In this document: positions 1 to 8,575 of the stretch, piece after piece | How the letters are laid out: each line of letters begins with the position of its first letter | Position numbering within the stretch: the first letter of the stretch is position 1 | NCBI RefSeq assembly: GCF_023715785.1 | Contig: NZ_JAMBOX010000001.1 | Span: 496,001 to 560,000, forward strand | Reading direction: 5' to 3' | DNA: 64,000 bases | Source: Neobacillus niacini | GTDB taxonomy: Bacteria > Bacillota > Bacilli > Bacillales > Cytobacillaceae | Program-made: the position numbers and the translations under genes | Notes under the pieces: generated by a model | Databases searched by the model: none | What the model was told of the DNA's origin: nothing | What the model saw: the letters and a program-made list of their open reading frames with translations, nothing else

Positions 1-1544
1 CATCAGGATCGAATTCAGGGACTCCATCTAAGTCTTCTGGAGAAAAATCTGCAGACGCAGGCAAGCCTCAGGATGGAGGAGAATTAAAGGTCGGTCTTTC
101 GGCCAACCCAAAAACGATGGACCCGATTAAATATACCGGAGTCTATGAATCTCAGGTGATGCGCTCAGTTGCCGATACATTGGTCGCGTATAATAAGGAA
201 CTAAGCGAATTTATCCCTGCCCTTGCGACAGAATGGAAAGTATCTGATGATATGAAGGTTTATACCTTTACATTGCGTGACGATGCATACTTCCAGCCTG
301 GCGAATATCAAGATGGACGCAAAATGACGGCGGAGGATGTAAAGTACAGCCTTGAACGTTCAGCGAAAGAATCCGCGATGAACCGCCTGCGCGGTGTTGA
401 AAGCGTAGAAGTTACCGGAGAAAACGAGGTTGCGATTCATTTGGCAGAGCCAAATGCTGCGTTAATGCCAATGTTAACCGATGCCGGTAACGTAATTGTT
501 CCAAAAGAAGAAGTAGAAGGCTGGGGTGACCAATTCGGCAGCCATTTAGTCGGAACAGGTCCATTCCAAATCGCAAGCTGGGATAAAGATTCCCAAGTCA
601 AGCTTGTTCGCCATGAAAAATATTGGGGTGAAAAGCCGCATCTTGATGGAGTCGTTTTCAAAATTATCCCTGATCCAAACATGATGGTAAACTCTTTACG
701 CTCCGGTGATATTCATATCGGTATGGACGTGAAAGGACAAAACCGTGAACTTGTGAAGCAGGATAGCAAGCTGGAACTTCTTTCAAAACCAGCGCTTTCG
801 TTAACTTACTTAGATCTGAACAACAAAAAAGGGCCGACAGCGGATCCAAAGGTTCGTGAAGCCATTTATAAAGCAACGGATGTCGAGGAAATTGTAAAAG
901 GCGTTAACAAATGGGGCGGAGCCCAAAAGTCGTTTATGCCGCTTCCGCCAGACTCTTGGGGATATAGCAAAGATCTGGAAAAACTCACACCGACTTTCGA
1001 TCCAAAAGCGGCGAAAGAACTTCTTGCCGAAGCCGGTTTCCCAGATGGCTTTAAAACTGAACTTTATCTGGCTGAAGCCCGTGTACCATACGGAACCATT
1101 TTCCAAAACCAAATGAAAAAGAACCTAAACATTGATGTTGAACTAAAAGTAGTAGAATGGGGAACCTATAGCGATACAGTAGCGAAGGGAAATGCACCGA
1201 TGTCAATCGGCGGCTGGACATGGTATCCAGATCCATATTTCTTCTTATTCCAGCTGTACCACACAAAGCAAATTGGCGCACTTGGAAACGGTAAGGGCTA
1301 CTCTAACCCAGAAGTGGACAGCCTGTTAGACAGAGCTGTTTCTGAAACGGTCGATCAAGGTGAACGTGCGAAGCTGTACCAGCAGGCACTGGAAATCATC
1401 TTGAAAGATGTACCGCGCATTGAGTTAGACACCGTGGATGCAACTGCAGGTATCAGCCAAAACGTCCAAGGATTCGATGTGTCACCAGACTTTTCCTTGC
1501 AAATCGTGAATCCAAATGGCACGAATGTTTGGTTGAAGAAATAA
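1..1544 (+). CDS. Peptide-type ABC transporter solute-binding protein (5' end outside window)
   Basis: Reading frame 3 is open from the first base of the window, so the gene begins upstream; the ATG at 117 is internal. The first visible residues form a Ser/Gly/Lys-rich linker typical of the stretch after a lipoprotein cysteine. The body is a family 5 extracellular solute-binding protein (oligopeptide/dipeptide type), with the usual early block LKVGLSANPKTMDPIKYTG, then TAEDVKYSLER and GTGPFQIASWDK. It should sit outside the membrane as a lipoprotein and deliver a peptide or peptide-like ligand to permeases that would lie outside this window. An intrinsic terminator follows. The following amidohydrolase/AroM genes suggest the ligand is an amide or peptide, which is inference. 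The exact ligand cannot be read from sequence. Confidence 0.93.
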   Translation, partial: SGSNSGTPSKSSGEKSADAGKPQDGGELKVGLSANPKTMDPIKYTGVYESQVMRSVADTLVAYNKELSEFIPALATEWKVSDDMKVYTFTLRDDAYFQPGEYQDGRKMTAEDVKYSLERSAKESAMNRLRGVESVEVTGENEVAIHLAEPNAALMPMLTDAGNVIVPKEEVEGWGDQFGSHLVGTGPFQIASWDKDSQVKLVRHEKYWGEKPHLDGVVFKIIPDPNMMVNSLRSGDIHIGMDVKGQNRELVKQDSKLELLSKPALSLTYLDLNNKKGPTADPKVREAIYKATDVEEIVKGVNKWGGAQKSFMPLPPDSWGYSKDLEKLTPTFDPKAAKELLAEAGFPDGFKTELYLAEARVPYGTIFQNQMKKNLNIDVELKVVEWGTYSDTVAKGNAPMSIGGWTWYPDPYFFLFQLYHTKQIGALGNGKGYSNPEVDSLLDRAVSETVDQGERAKLYQQALEIILKDVPRIELDTVDATAGISQNVQGFDVSPDFSLQIVNPNGTNVWLKK

Positions 1545-1574
1545 AACTGACTTTAGACGGGCGAGTCATCTAGA

Positions 1575-1613
1575 ATATCACTTGCAGATTGCGGCTATCT
1601 GAGACAGTGATGT
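1575..1613. other. Two-part imperfect hairpin after the binding-protein gene
   Basis: ATATCACT (1575-1582) pairs with AGTGATGT (1606-1613) with one G-U pair. Nested inside, CAGAT (1585-1589) pairs with ATCTG (1597-1601). There is no U-tract, so it is not a classical terminator. It may be an mRNA 3'-stabilising structure. Confidence 0.4.
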
Positions 1614-1647
1614 TTGAATTAGCCGCCAGCCGGATGGGGCCCAATCC

Positions 1648-1684
1648 AGAAAAGTAGAGATGCTGCATCTCTACTTTTCTTCTA
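1648..1684 (+). terminator. Intrinsic terminator
   Basis: A perfect 15-bp stem, AGAAAAGTAGAGATG (1648-1662) with CATCTCTACTTTTCT (1666-1680), has a three-base loop and T-rich sequence after it. It ends the binding-protein transcript. It lies directly before the ribosome binding site of the next gene, so it could also limit read-through into the amidohydrolase operon. Confidence 0.85.
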
Positions 1685-1709
1685 TTCTATTGGAAAGAAG
1701 GGAATGCAA

Positions 1710-2798
1710 ATGGCGGTTACCGCTATTAAAAATGCAAATGTATATCAGGAGGCAACCGGTGAGTTTGCTGTGCAAACGATTTTAATAGAAGAAGGCCGGA
1801 TTTTGAACGTCCTCTCCACCCATGACGATGTTCCGGAAACCGATTGGATCGATGCGGCAGGACTTTATGTAACGCCAGGGTTCATTGACACCTGCTCGCA
1901 AATCGGCTTAAAGGAAACCGGGATTCGCTGGGAAGGAAATGACGGCTATGAGCCCGGAGAGGAAGACGGGTTCACATTTCAGGTCGCAGATGGGATTTAT
2001 CCGTTCGATCAAGCGTTTAACGATGCGATTGCCTTCGGTGTCACCACGGTCCATATTGTTTCGGGGCCAGAAGCTGTGGTCGGCGCCCAAACGGCTGTTA
2101 TTCATACTTCCGGAAAAACGGTAGATGAAATGATCATCGTACCGAAACTCGGGTTTAGTTTTTCCATGGGGGATGTTCCGAAGAATGCCTATTGGGAGCA
2201 GACGAAGACCCCCCTCACCCGAATGGGAATTGCGTTACGGATCCGTGAGGCACTGAAAAAAATCCAAAGTACGGAAGGCCTCGAGGACAATCCGGTCTTT
2301 ATTCGCGCGCACCGGGCCGATGACATTGCCACAGCGTTTCGCATTGCCCGAGAATTCAAGCTTCCGATTGTGCTCGTGCATGGAACGGAGTATCCGTTTG
2401 TCGGGGGCCTTCCGGCGGACCAGGGTCTTACAGTTGCCGCCGGGCCATGCTTTCAGCCGATAGAGCGCGGCGAGCTGAGGCATCTTGATCCGGAACTGTA
2501 TGGGGCGCTGTTTCATGCGGAGATACCGTTCACCTTTGCCACCGACCATCCCGTTGCCTCGGTGACGCATTTGCAAAAGGAAGGCGCACTGGCATTGAAG
2601 GCAGGCGTTCCCGAGCGGGTCATTCTGAACGGGCTGACCAAGGATGCGGCCAAGCTATTAAAAATTGACCACCTAACCGGACGGCTGGAACCAGGGCTGT
2701 TTGCCGATCTTGTCGTATGGAATAAGCATCCTTTGGACTTAACGGCGCGGGCTGTTCGGACGTTTATTAAAGGCAAAGAAGTATACAGATGGGAGTGA
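1710..2798 (+). CDS. Amidohydrolase-family protein lacking the HxH metal motif
   Basis: About 362 residues in the metal-dependent amidohydrolase fold, closest to the imidazolonepropionase-like group. The ATG at 1710 is preferred over 1704 because AGAAGGGA ends only at 1703. The N-terminal beta-sandwich is followed by VTPGFIDTCSQIG at about residues 55-66. In active relatives this reads D-x-H-x-H, so the two metal-binding histidines are replaced by Cys62 and Gln64. Later elements remain: an AHRADD histidine, a VHGTE histidine and the ATDHP aspartate. The next gene is a full-motif paralogue, so this protein may be a non-catalytic or regulatory partner, or may bind a single metal. It is probably translationally linked to the downstream genes. 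Function is inferred from family only. Confidence 0.85.
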   Translation: MAVTAIKNANVYQEATGEFAVQTILIEEGRILNVLSTHDDVPETDWIDAAGLYVTPGFIDTCSQIGLKETGIRWEGNDGYEPGEEDGFTFQVADGIYPFDQAFNDAIAFGVTTVHIVSGPEAVVGAQTAVIHTSGKTVDEMIIVPKLGFSFSMGDVPKNAYWEQTKTPLTRMGIALRIREALKKIQSTEGLEDNPVFIRAHRADDIATAFRIAREFKLPIVLVHGTEYPFVGGLPADQGLTVAAGPCFQPIERGELRHLDPELYGALFHAEIPFTFATDHPVASVTHLQKEGALALKAGVPERVILNGLTKDAAKLLKIDHLTGRLEPGLFADLVVWNKHPLDLTARAVRTFIKGKEVYRWE

Positions 2799-2806
2799 GT
2801 CAAAAG

Positions 2807-3982
2807 ATGGTAACGGTTTTTCGCGGAGCGACGATTTTAACAATGGATGAAAAAAATACGGTATTTCGGAACGCCGACCTTTGGGTGCAGGACGGGAAGA
2901 TTGTGAGAGTGGGCGTTAGCTCGGAGATTCCTGCGGATGCCGAGGTGATTGATGCAGAGGGGCAAGTCATTACCCCCGGGTTGATTGATATCCATACGCA
3001 TGTCGGGATTTGGGCCGAAATTGATGAACGCATCAATGATGCCTGCGAATACTCGAGCCCGTTCACCCCGTTGATGTCTGCGCTTGACGGCATCAACAAC
3101 CGCCACTTTTCGTTTCAGCAGGCCCGCAAAGGCGGCGTGACAACGGTTCAGACCGGGACTGGTAGCGCCAATCCGATTGGCGGGATATGGACGATTTTAA
3201 AAACAGCCGGCAGCTCACTGGAAGAGATGATTGTCGTGGAGAAAAGCGGCTTGAAGGGCGCGCTTGGGGAAAATCCGAAGAATGTCTTCGGCCAGTCCTA
3301 TAAGAAAACGCCGCAAACAAGGATGGCAGTAGCCCAGCTGATTCGCAAGGGATTTCAACAGGCGCTCGAACTGACTGACGCCGAGCGTGCGGCGGCTCTA
3401 GAAAGCGGAACAGAGCTTGCCCCCTTTATCGAGGTGCTCGAAGGAACCATGCCGCTCCACCTCCACTGCCACCGCGCGGATGATATCGCCACTGCGATTC
3501 GGATTGGCAAGGAATTTGGCGTCAAGCTTAGCCTGGAACATTGTACGGAAGGCCACATGATGCTAGAGGCGATCAAGGAAAGCGGCGCCAGTGTCACCTT
3601 GGGGCCATATATGCTGCCGGCAACGAAATATGAGACGCGGAACTTAACGCCCGAAGCGCCAAAGCTGTTCCATGAAGCTGGCATCCCGTTTGCGATCATG
3701 ACCGACCACCCGTTTATCCCAATCCATTATTTGATTTTATGTGCAACCGAGGCGGTTCGTTATGGGTTAGATGAAGTGACGGCATTGCGGAGCATTACAA
3801 GTCAAGCGGCGAAGCTTGTCGGGATTGACGACCGGGTCGGGTCGCTCGAGTCGGATAAAGATGCGGACTTTGTCATCTGGTCGCATCATCCATTTGAAAG
3901 TCGTGCGAATGTGCTGGCTACTTATATTAATGGAAACAAAGTGTATGATAAGGAGCTGGAACCGACATGGCGCCGGCAATAG
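2807..3982 (+). CDS. Amidohydrolase with intact metal-binding motifs
   Basis: About 391 residues. The start at 2807 is chosen because GGGAGTGAG (2791-2799) is well spaced from it; the in-frame ATG at 2789 overlaps the previous gene but sits inside that signal. The metal ligands are present: DIHTHVG (His63, His65), HLHCHRADD, EHCTEGH and TDHP. It is a paralogue of the preceding gene, sharing the same block order, and is the likely catalytic member. The family hydrolyses C-N bonds in amides or cyclic amides; the substrate is not identifiable here. Its 3' end overlaps the AroM-family start by 16 bases, so the genes form one operon. Confidence 0.9.
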   Translation: MVTVFRGATILTMDEKNTVFRNADLWVQDGKIVRVGVSSEIPADAEVIDAEGQVITPGLIDIHTHVGIWAEIDERINDACEYSSPFTPLMSALDGINNRHFSFQQARKGGVTTVQTGTGSANPIGGIWTILKTAGSSLEEMIVVEKSGLKGALGENPKNVFGQSYKKTPQTRMAVAQLIRKGFQQALELTDAERAAALESGTELAPFIEVLEGTMPLHLHCHRADDIATAIRIGKEFGVKLSLEHCTEGHMMLEAIKESGASVTLGPYMLPATKYETRNLTPEAPKLFHEAGIPFAIMTDHPFIPIHYLILCATEAVRYGLDEVTALRSITSQAAKLVGIDDRVGSLESDKDADFVIWSHHPFESRANVLATYINGNKVYDKELEPTWRRQ

Positions 3983-4638
3983 GGGTCATAACCATTGGCC
4001 AAACGCCTAGAGTGGATATGATTCCCGCCATCAGCGGCTTTTTCCCACAAGGAACCACCATCATTGAAAAAGGGGTTCTTGACGGTAAATCGGCTGAGGA
4101 AATCATGGACCTTGCCCCTGAACACGGGGAGACAACCTTGGTGTCCCGGCTGCGGGACGGAGGAAGTGCGGTTATGGCAAAGGAAAAAATCCTTCCAGTG
4201 ATCCAAGGGCTCATTGATGAGTTGAATCAGGAAGATGTTTCTTTGATTATTCTTGCCTGCACGGGAAAGTTCCCGCTTTTTAAAAGCAAGATACCGATTG
4301 TCTATCCGGATCACCTGCTAAACCATGTGGTAAAGGGCTTATTTCATGATGGACTAGTAGGAGTGGTCGTTCCTCTCCCTGAACAAGCAGAATCAATCAT
4401 GTATAAATGGAAGAGCGCCGATTTTCTTGCCATACCGATGGCTAGCTCGCCTTATTCTTTTCAAGAGGATGCATTTATAAAGGCAATCCAACAGCTTGAC
4501 CAGTTTCCAATCAAAGCGATTATTCTCGATTGCATGGGATATACGGAAAAGATGAAACAAATGGCCAGGCTGTATACATCTAAACCAGTTGTCTTATCTC
4601 GAAATATGATATACAAGACAGCTGGGGAAATTTTTTAA
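3967..4638 (+). CDS. AroM family protein
   Basis: 223 residues. The N-terminus IGVITIGQTPRVDMIPAI and the internal LIILACTGKFP block are characteristic of the AroM family, named after E. coli AroM, whose biochemical role is unknown. The alternating alpha/beta pattern and the Thr/Cys-containing loop resemble the Asp/Glu racemase superfamily. Translation starts inside the end of the amidohydrolase gene, so the two are coupled. Relatives are often found beside peptide transporters and amidohydrolases, which fits a role in processing an imported peptide-like compound, but that is inference. A terminator follows immediately. Confidence 0.85.
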   Translation: MAPAIGVITIGQTPRVDMIPAISGFFPQGTTIIEKGVLDGKSAEEIMDLAPEHGETTLVSRLRDGGSAVMAKEKILPVIQGLIDELNQEDVSLIILACTGKFPLFKSKIPIVYPDHLLNHVVKGLFHDGLVGVVVPLPEQAESIMYKWKSADFLAIPMASSPYSFQEDAFIKAIQQLDQFPIKAIILDCMGYTEKMKQMARLYTSKPVVLSRNMIYKTAGEIF

Positions 4639-4640
4639 TG

Positions 4641-4665
4641 AAGCAGGGGGGTGTCCCCTGCTTTT
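4641..4665 (+). terminator. Intrinsic terminator of the amidohydrolase/AroM operon
   Basis: AAGCAGGGG (4641-4649) pairs with CCCCTGCTT (4655-4663), followed by a short T run. Confidence 0.85.
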
Positions 4666-4808
4666 CCTAGTATATGTACGGAACTTCTTGCGTAAAAAGA
4701 ATCGCAAATAGTCATGTAGGAATATACATCATTACCATTATTTTTGGCCCTTTATCATACGGAGAATTCCAATGACAATCTTCGGTGTTTTACGTCAAAT
4801 TGTTGATC

Positions 4809-5270
4809 GCGGGCAACCTAACCAAACGTTGGCTTAACTAGCTTTGAAGCATTGTCACTGGTAGTTTTTTTTATCCACTATCATAAAAATGCTTGTCGAC
4901 TAGACAAACGTTTAAGTACATTCATTGGAAACGTTAAAAAATAAAAGTTTCCTGCCTCATTCTCGCAAAAACTTTGTTGAAGCCTGCCTGAAAAAAGGCA
5001 ACTCATTTCCGGCATGTTCTACACAACCTGCCCAATCCGATTATTCTCTACATAATCCGCCTTTGCCAATCCTAGTTAAACGTTTGGATAAGGGCCACAT
5101 CAATCTTAATTTATCTGATTTTTATACTCTATTCCGCCCAAAAATTTGTCATTTAATCAAACGTTTGGCCAGTTTCAGAGTAAACTCTGCTCGTGACTGT
5201 ATTTATATCTTTTACAACAGAAGAAGAATGTCGAAACCTTGTATTCAGCAAATATACTCAATAGCCGCGT
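4809..5270. repeat. Cluster of AAACGTTT-type dispersed intergenic repeats (family R1)
   Basis: This 630-base gene-free stretch holds several degenerate copies of an intergenic repeat. A first unit at about 4867-4947 contains AGACAAACGTTTAAGTA. A second at about 5134-5262 begins ATTCCGCCCAAAAATTTGTC, continues with CAAACGTTTGGCCAGTTT and ends with TATTCAGCAAATATAC. Related copies lie at 25831-25965, 34334-34412, 36728-36770, 37410-37476 and 53481-53637. A 136-codon reading frame crosses this region but has no ribosome binding site and no protein-like character. Confidence 0.7.
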
Positions 5271-5302
5271 TGGCATCCGTCAATAATGAACTCAATACTG
5301 CC

Positions 5303-5333
5303 AAAAAAGAGCCATGCCTCATAGCACGACTCT
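5303..5333 (-). terminator. Intrinsic terminator for the LPDTA surface protein gene
   Basis: On the minus strand an AGAGTCGTGC...GCATGGCTCT stem is followed by TTTTTT. A very similar hairpin ends the thioesterase gene at 15564-15595. Confidence 0.7.
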
Positions 5334-5371
5334 AACACTTCACATCAATAATTTGGGGTCCAACCCTAAAA

Positions 5372-7144
5372 TCATTGAGTTCTTCTTACTCGTTTAAAAT
5401 ACATGAATGCACCTGCTAGAATGAAAAGACTACCCACTAGAAGCCAGTTATATAGATTCGTAGCCGTATCTGGCAGCGGCCCTTTCGCGTCGTCCTGCTG
5501 TGAACCTCCTGCATTTTCTTTTTGCGGTGAGGCCGCCGCTTCTTTTGCTTTCACTTGAACGATGCGTGTGACTTCTGCTTTATTGCCGGCACTGTCCGTT
5601 ACACGATACACAAGGTGATAGTCGCCAGGCTTATTGGCATCTACTTGACCAGTCACCGTCACTTTATCGGTCAAATCACCATCGACATTATCCTTGGCGG
5701 TCACGCCTGGGTCGGTAAACGTGCTTCCTTGCTGGATGGATAGTGGGTTATCGCCCAATAACGTGATCACAGGACCAGTTTGATCGACTACCTTAACGGT
5801 CCGTGTAGCTTCCGCTTGATTACCTGCTTTGTCCGATACACGATAGACAAGCTGATAGTCACCTGGTTTGTTAACATCGACTTGACCTGCCACCGTCACT
5901 TTATCGGTCAAATCCCCATCAACATTGTCATTGGCGGTCACGCCCGGGTCGGTAAATGTACCTCCTAGTGGAATCGTTAACGGGTTGTCTCCCTTCATGG
6001 TAATGGCCGGCGCAACAACATCCTTCACAACCTGGGAGGTGGATAAAGCGAGTACGCTGTCTACTGGGCCGCCATCACTTCGAATAATTCCCTTAACCGT
6101 AAATTCATAGGTTTGCCCGACAGCCAAACCTTTCACATCATAGGTCGTTTCGTTTTTGGTTACCTCCGCAATTGGCTGATCATCCTGGAAAATACGATAG
6201 CCCATTACATCACCAAATACCGCTGGCCAGCTTAGCCCAACAATTCCATCCCCGGTTTGTGCTGCCGTTAGTTTTGGCAAATTGACGTTTACTGTACCAA
6301 ATGGAGTGGTGCCTGTCTTTAAATCCAAAGCAAAGCTGCCCTTATTCCAAACATCAGGATTGATGAACGCAAGAACAGCCGCGACCCCATCCTTGGGTGA
6401 ATCGGTATTTGCCGCTAGCCCATTCGGATTATCGCTATCTAGTAATGTATTGATGGCTGTAGTACTCGTCTGATGAGTTTCATATATATTTGCAAATTTT
6501 TCAAAGAAGCTATGGTCTACTTGGTAGTTTCCAAAAATCGTAGAAGTTGAATCGGAATGATTCCATCCTGGTTGATCGGCGTTAGGATCTGGCATTTCCG
6601 CAAGAGGACCAAAAGGGATACCCCAGAAAACATGATCAAAATCGTAAAAGATGACATTATTTTTCGGGCTTGCTTCACTGACAAACACATGAGTGTATCC
6701 ATCCACATTTTTCTGTTGTTGATCCATAACGTTAATAGATACCACTACTTGATTTGGATTCATAGGATTAATCAATAGATTCCCGACAGATGCACCGGCC
6801 GGTATTTTGGTCGGACGGCCAACCTCGGTATCCATATCAAAATAGTGCTCGAAAGGTCTATCTGTTCCTACACGGTATCTAGGCACCCAGAAAAGCGACT
6901 GGCCATTCTGCGATGACTCGATAAATCCGCCTACCGTAACAGACTCATCAACCTCCGTACGGATATTGTCTTCATTACTTACGTCTGTTCGTGAGGTCGT
7001 CCCATCCTCATTTTGCAAATAAAACTTTTCTTCGCTCGTAAGCTCTCCCCTAAAAACCGCGGTACACCCCGATAGAACTCCTAACAGAACCAAAACACTA
7101 ATCATACTAATAAACTTTCTTCTCTGTTTTCCCTTCACACGCAT
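5372..7144 (-). CDS. Surface protein with lipobox, Fn3-like and two DUF5011-type Ig repeats, and LPDTA sorting signal
   Basis: 590 residues. The N-terminus has a basic region, a hydrophobic core and a lipobox LSGC with Cys27. Residues of about 45-290 match no family I recognise. A fibronectin-III-like module (about 292-375) follows, then two tandem DUF5011-like Ig repeats (about 378-453 and 456-531), each with the block PGVTANDNVDGDLTDKVTV or a near copy. The C-terminus is LPDTA at 557-561, a hydrophobic span and a basic tail, matching substrates of class D sortase in B. subtilis (YhcR/YfkN type). Having both a lipobox and a cell-wall sorting signal is unusual. GTG at 7138 is an alternative start with better spacing from AAAGGGG. 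It is probably a wall-exposed adhesin or stalk; the ligand is unknown. Confidence 0.88.
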   Translation of the reverse strand: MRVKGKQRRKFISMISVLVLLGVLSGCTAVFRGELTSEEKFYLQNEDGTTSRTDVSNEDNIRTEVDESVTVGGFIESSQNGQSLFWVPRYRVGTDRPFEHYFDMDTEVGRPTKIPAGASVGNLLINPMNPNQVVVSINVMDQQQKNVDGYTHVFVSEASPKNNVIFYDFDHVFWGIPFGPLAEMPDPNADQPGWNHSDSTSTIFGNYQVDHSFFEKFANIYETHQTSTTAINTLLDSDNPNGLAANTDSPKDGVAAVLAFINPDVWNKGSFALDLKTGTTPFGTVNVNLPKLTAAQTGDGIVGLSWPAVFGDVMGYRIFQDDQPIAEVTKNETTYDVKGLAVGQTYEFTVKGIIRSDGGPVDSVLALSTSQVVKDVVAPAITMKGDNPLTIPLGGTFTDPGVTANDNVDGDLTDKVTVAGQVDVNKPGDYQLVYRVSDKAGNQAEATRTVKVVDQTGPVITLLGDNPLSIQQGSTFTDPGVTAKDNVDGDLTDKVTVTGQVDANKPGDYHLVYRVTDSAGNKAEVTRIVQVKAKEAAASPQKENAGGSQQDDAKGPLPDTATNLYNWLLVGSLFILAGAFMYFKRVRRTQ

Positions 7145-7261
7145 ACCCCTTTACTAATTAATACAAGATAAATTTCGTATATGTTACCATTTTTTACAAA
7201 CAATACTATAATTTTACACAACTATTAGACTATTGTATATAAAATCTGACAAATTCCGTGA

Positions 7262-7335
7262 ACTGCTTGGTTTTATTTGCGTGTTTTCGGCGTTTATTTG
7301 CGCAATTGCACTTTTATTTGCGTTAACCGCGATTC
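7262..7335. repeat. TTTATTTGCG repeat array (family R3)
   Basis: Three copies of TTTATTTGCG start at 7272, 7293 and 7313, a spacing of 20-21 bases. An array of the same motif on the opposite strand lies at 56484-56556. No gene is visible in the 7145-7502 interval apart from this array and the terminator. Confidence 0.65.
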
Positions 7336-7502
7336 GTTACAGCGATCGGTTTTTATTCGACACTTACCTTCATCATTATTCACTTCCGATCCGCCTATCC
7401 TCAGTTAGCTAAACAAGAAAATTGGGGGACTTTCCAATACTATTTATACCGAACATGAATTAACAGAAAGATTATTGAGCTGGGGGCTGAACCCAATATC
7501 AG

Positions 7503-7530
7503 AAAAAGGGGCCATGATGCATGGCCCCCT
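7503..7530 (-). terminator. Intrinsic terminator for the aldo/keto reductase gene
   Basis: GGGGCCATG (7508-7516) pairs with CATGGCCCC (7520-7528). Read on the minus strand the stem is followed by TTTTT. Confidence 0.85.
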
Positions 7531-7544
7531 ATCTTAAAAAATGA

Positions 7545-8495
7545 CTATTCTAAAATGCCCTCGATTTTTTGAATAACCTCATCTGAGAGTTGAACGTCGA
7601 CTGCTTTCACGTTTTCCTCCACTTGACTTGGTTTACTTGCACCAATTAATGTACTTGAAACATTCGGCTGTCTTAAAATCCATGCCAAAGCAAGAGTAGG
7701 CAATGTGATTTCCAACTCACCGGCCAACTTCTCCAGTTGGTCCACTTTTCCAAAAATCGTCTCATTCAGCATTCTTTTCATAGAACTATTAATGGATTCG
7801 TTTGATGCCCGACTATCTTCAGGAATGCTATTACCCTTGTATTTCCCTGTCAACACACCTTGAGCCAGCGGAGAAAAGACCACCTGTCCTACGCCGTATT
7901 TTTCGCTCACAGGGATGACTTCTTTTTCAATATAACGGTGGAACATGTTATATTGCGGTTGGTTCACCACAATCCGGTCTAGCAAAAATTGATCTGCCAC
8001 ACGAATGGCTTCTTCAATTTGGGCCGCGCTCCATTCACTAACACCCGCATAGAGGATTTTCCCTTGACGAATCAAATCATCAATGGCCCTTAAAGTTTCT
8101 GTAACTGGGGTTTCTTTATCATAGCGATGGCAGTAAAAAATATCGACATAATCTAAGTTCATTCTCTTTAAGCTGGCATTTACTTGTTCGATTACATGCT
8201 TTCTGGATAAGCCACGGTCATTAGGCCCATCTCCCATTGGCCAAAATGCTTTTGTTGTAATCACATACGACTCACGTGGATACTCCTTTAAGGCTTGAGC
8301 CATCACGCGCTCACCTTGACCACGCTCATATACATTGGCAGAATCAAAAAAGTTGATTCCTAATTCGTACGCTTTATGTATCGTCTTTTCAGCCACACCA
8401 TCTTCCACTGATTTCCCATACGTTAACCAACTGCCTAAACTAATTTCACTTACTTTTAAGCCGGTTTTTCCTAATCTTCTGTATTTCATTTTCAT
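7545..8495 (-). CDS. Aldo/keto reductase, Kv-beta/YhdN-like
   Basis: About 316 residues. The family N-terminus MKYRRLGKTGLKVSEISLG fixes the start near 8489-8495, where GGGAGG (8501-8506) supplies the ribosome binding site; longer upstream frame is not family sequence. The AKR tetrad is visible: Asp in FFDSANVYERG with its catalytic Tyr, Lys in ITTKAFWP and His in IFYCHRYD. The NADPH-binding end LIGASKPSQVEENVKA is intact. It should be a cytoplasmic NADPH-dependent carbonyl reductase of the AKR6/AKR11 type. It is monocistronic, with its own terminator. The physiological substrate is unknown. Confidence 0.9.
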   Translation of the reverse strand: MKMKYRRLGKTGLKVSEISLGSWLTYGKSVEDGVAEKTIHKAYELGINFFDSANVYERGQGERVMAQALKEYPRESYVITTKAFWPMGDGPNDRGLSRKHVIEQVNASLKRMNLDYVDIFYCHRYDKETPVTETLRAIDDLIRQGKILYAGVSEWSAAQIEEAIRVADQFLLDRIVVNQPQYNMFHRYIEKEVIPVSEKYGVGQVVFSPLAQGVLTGKYKGNSIPEDSRASNESINSSMKRMLNETIFGKVDQLEKLAGELEITLPTLALAWILRQPNVSSTLIGASKPSQVEENVKAVDVQLSDEVIQKIEGILE

Positions 8496-8575
8496 CATTC
8501 CTCCCATCCCTGTAAGGGTTTTCTTACTCAAAAAAAGTATATGTTTTCTAAAATGAAATATCAATTATTGATATT

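Noticed and set aside
4925..5335. 136-codon plus-strand reading frame between AroM and the surface protein gene
   Set aside because: It runs through R1 repeats, has no ribosome binding site and its composition is not protein-like.
7262..7335. Regularly spaced TTTATTTGCG motifs as a possible CRISPR
   Set aside because: The repeat unit is about 10 bases and the spacers about 11, far too short for CRISPR, and no cas genes are visible.
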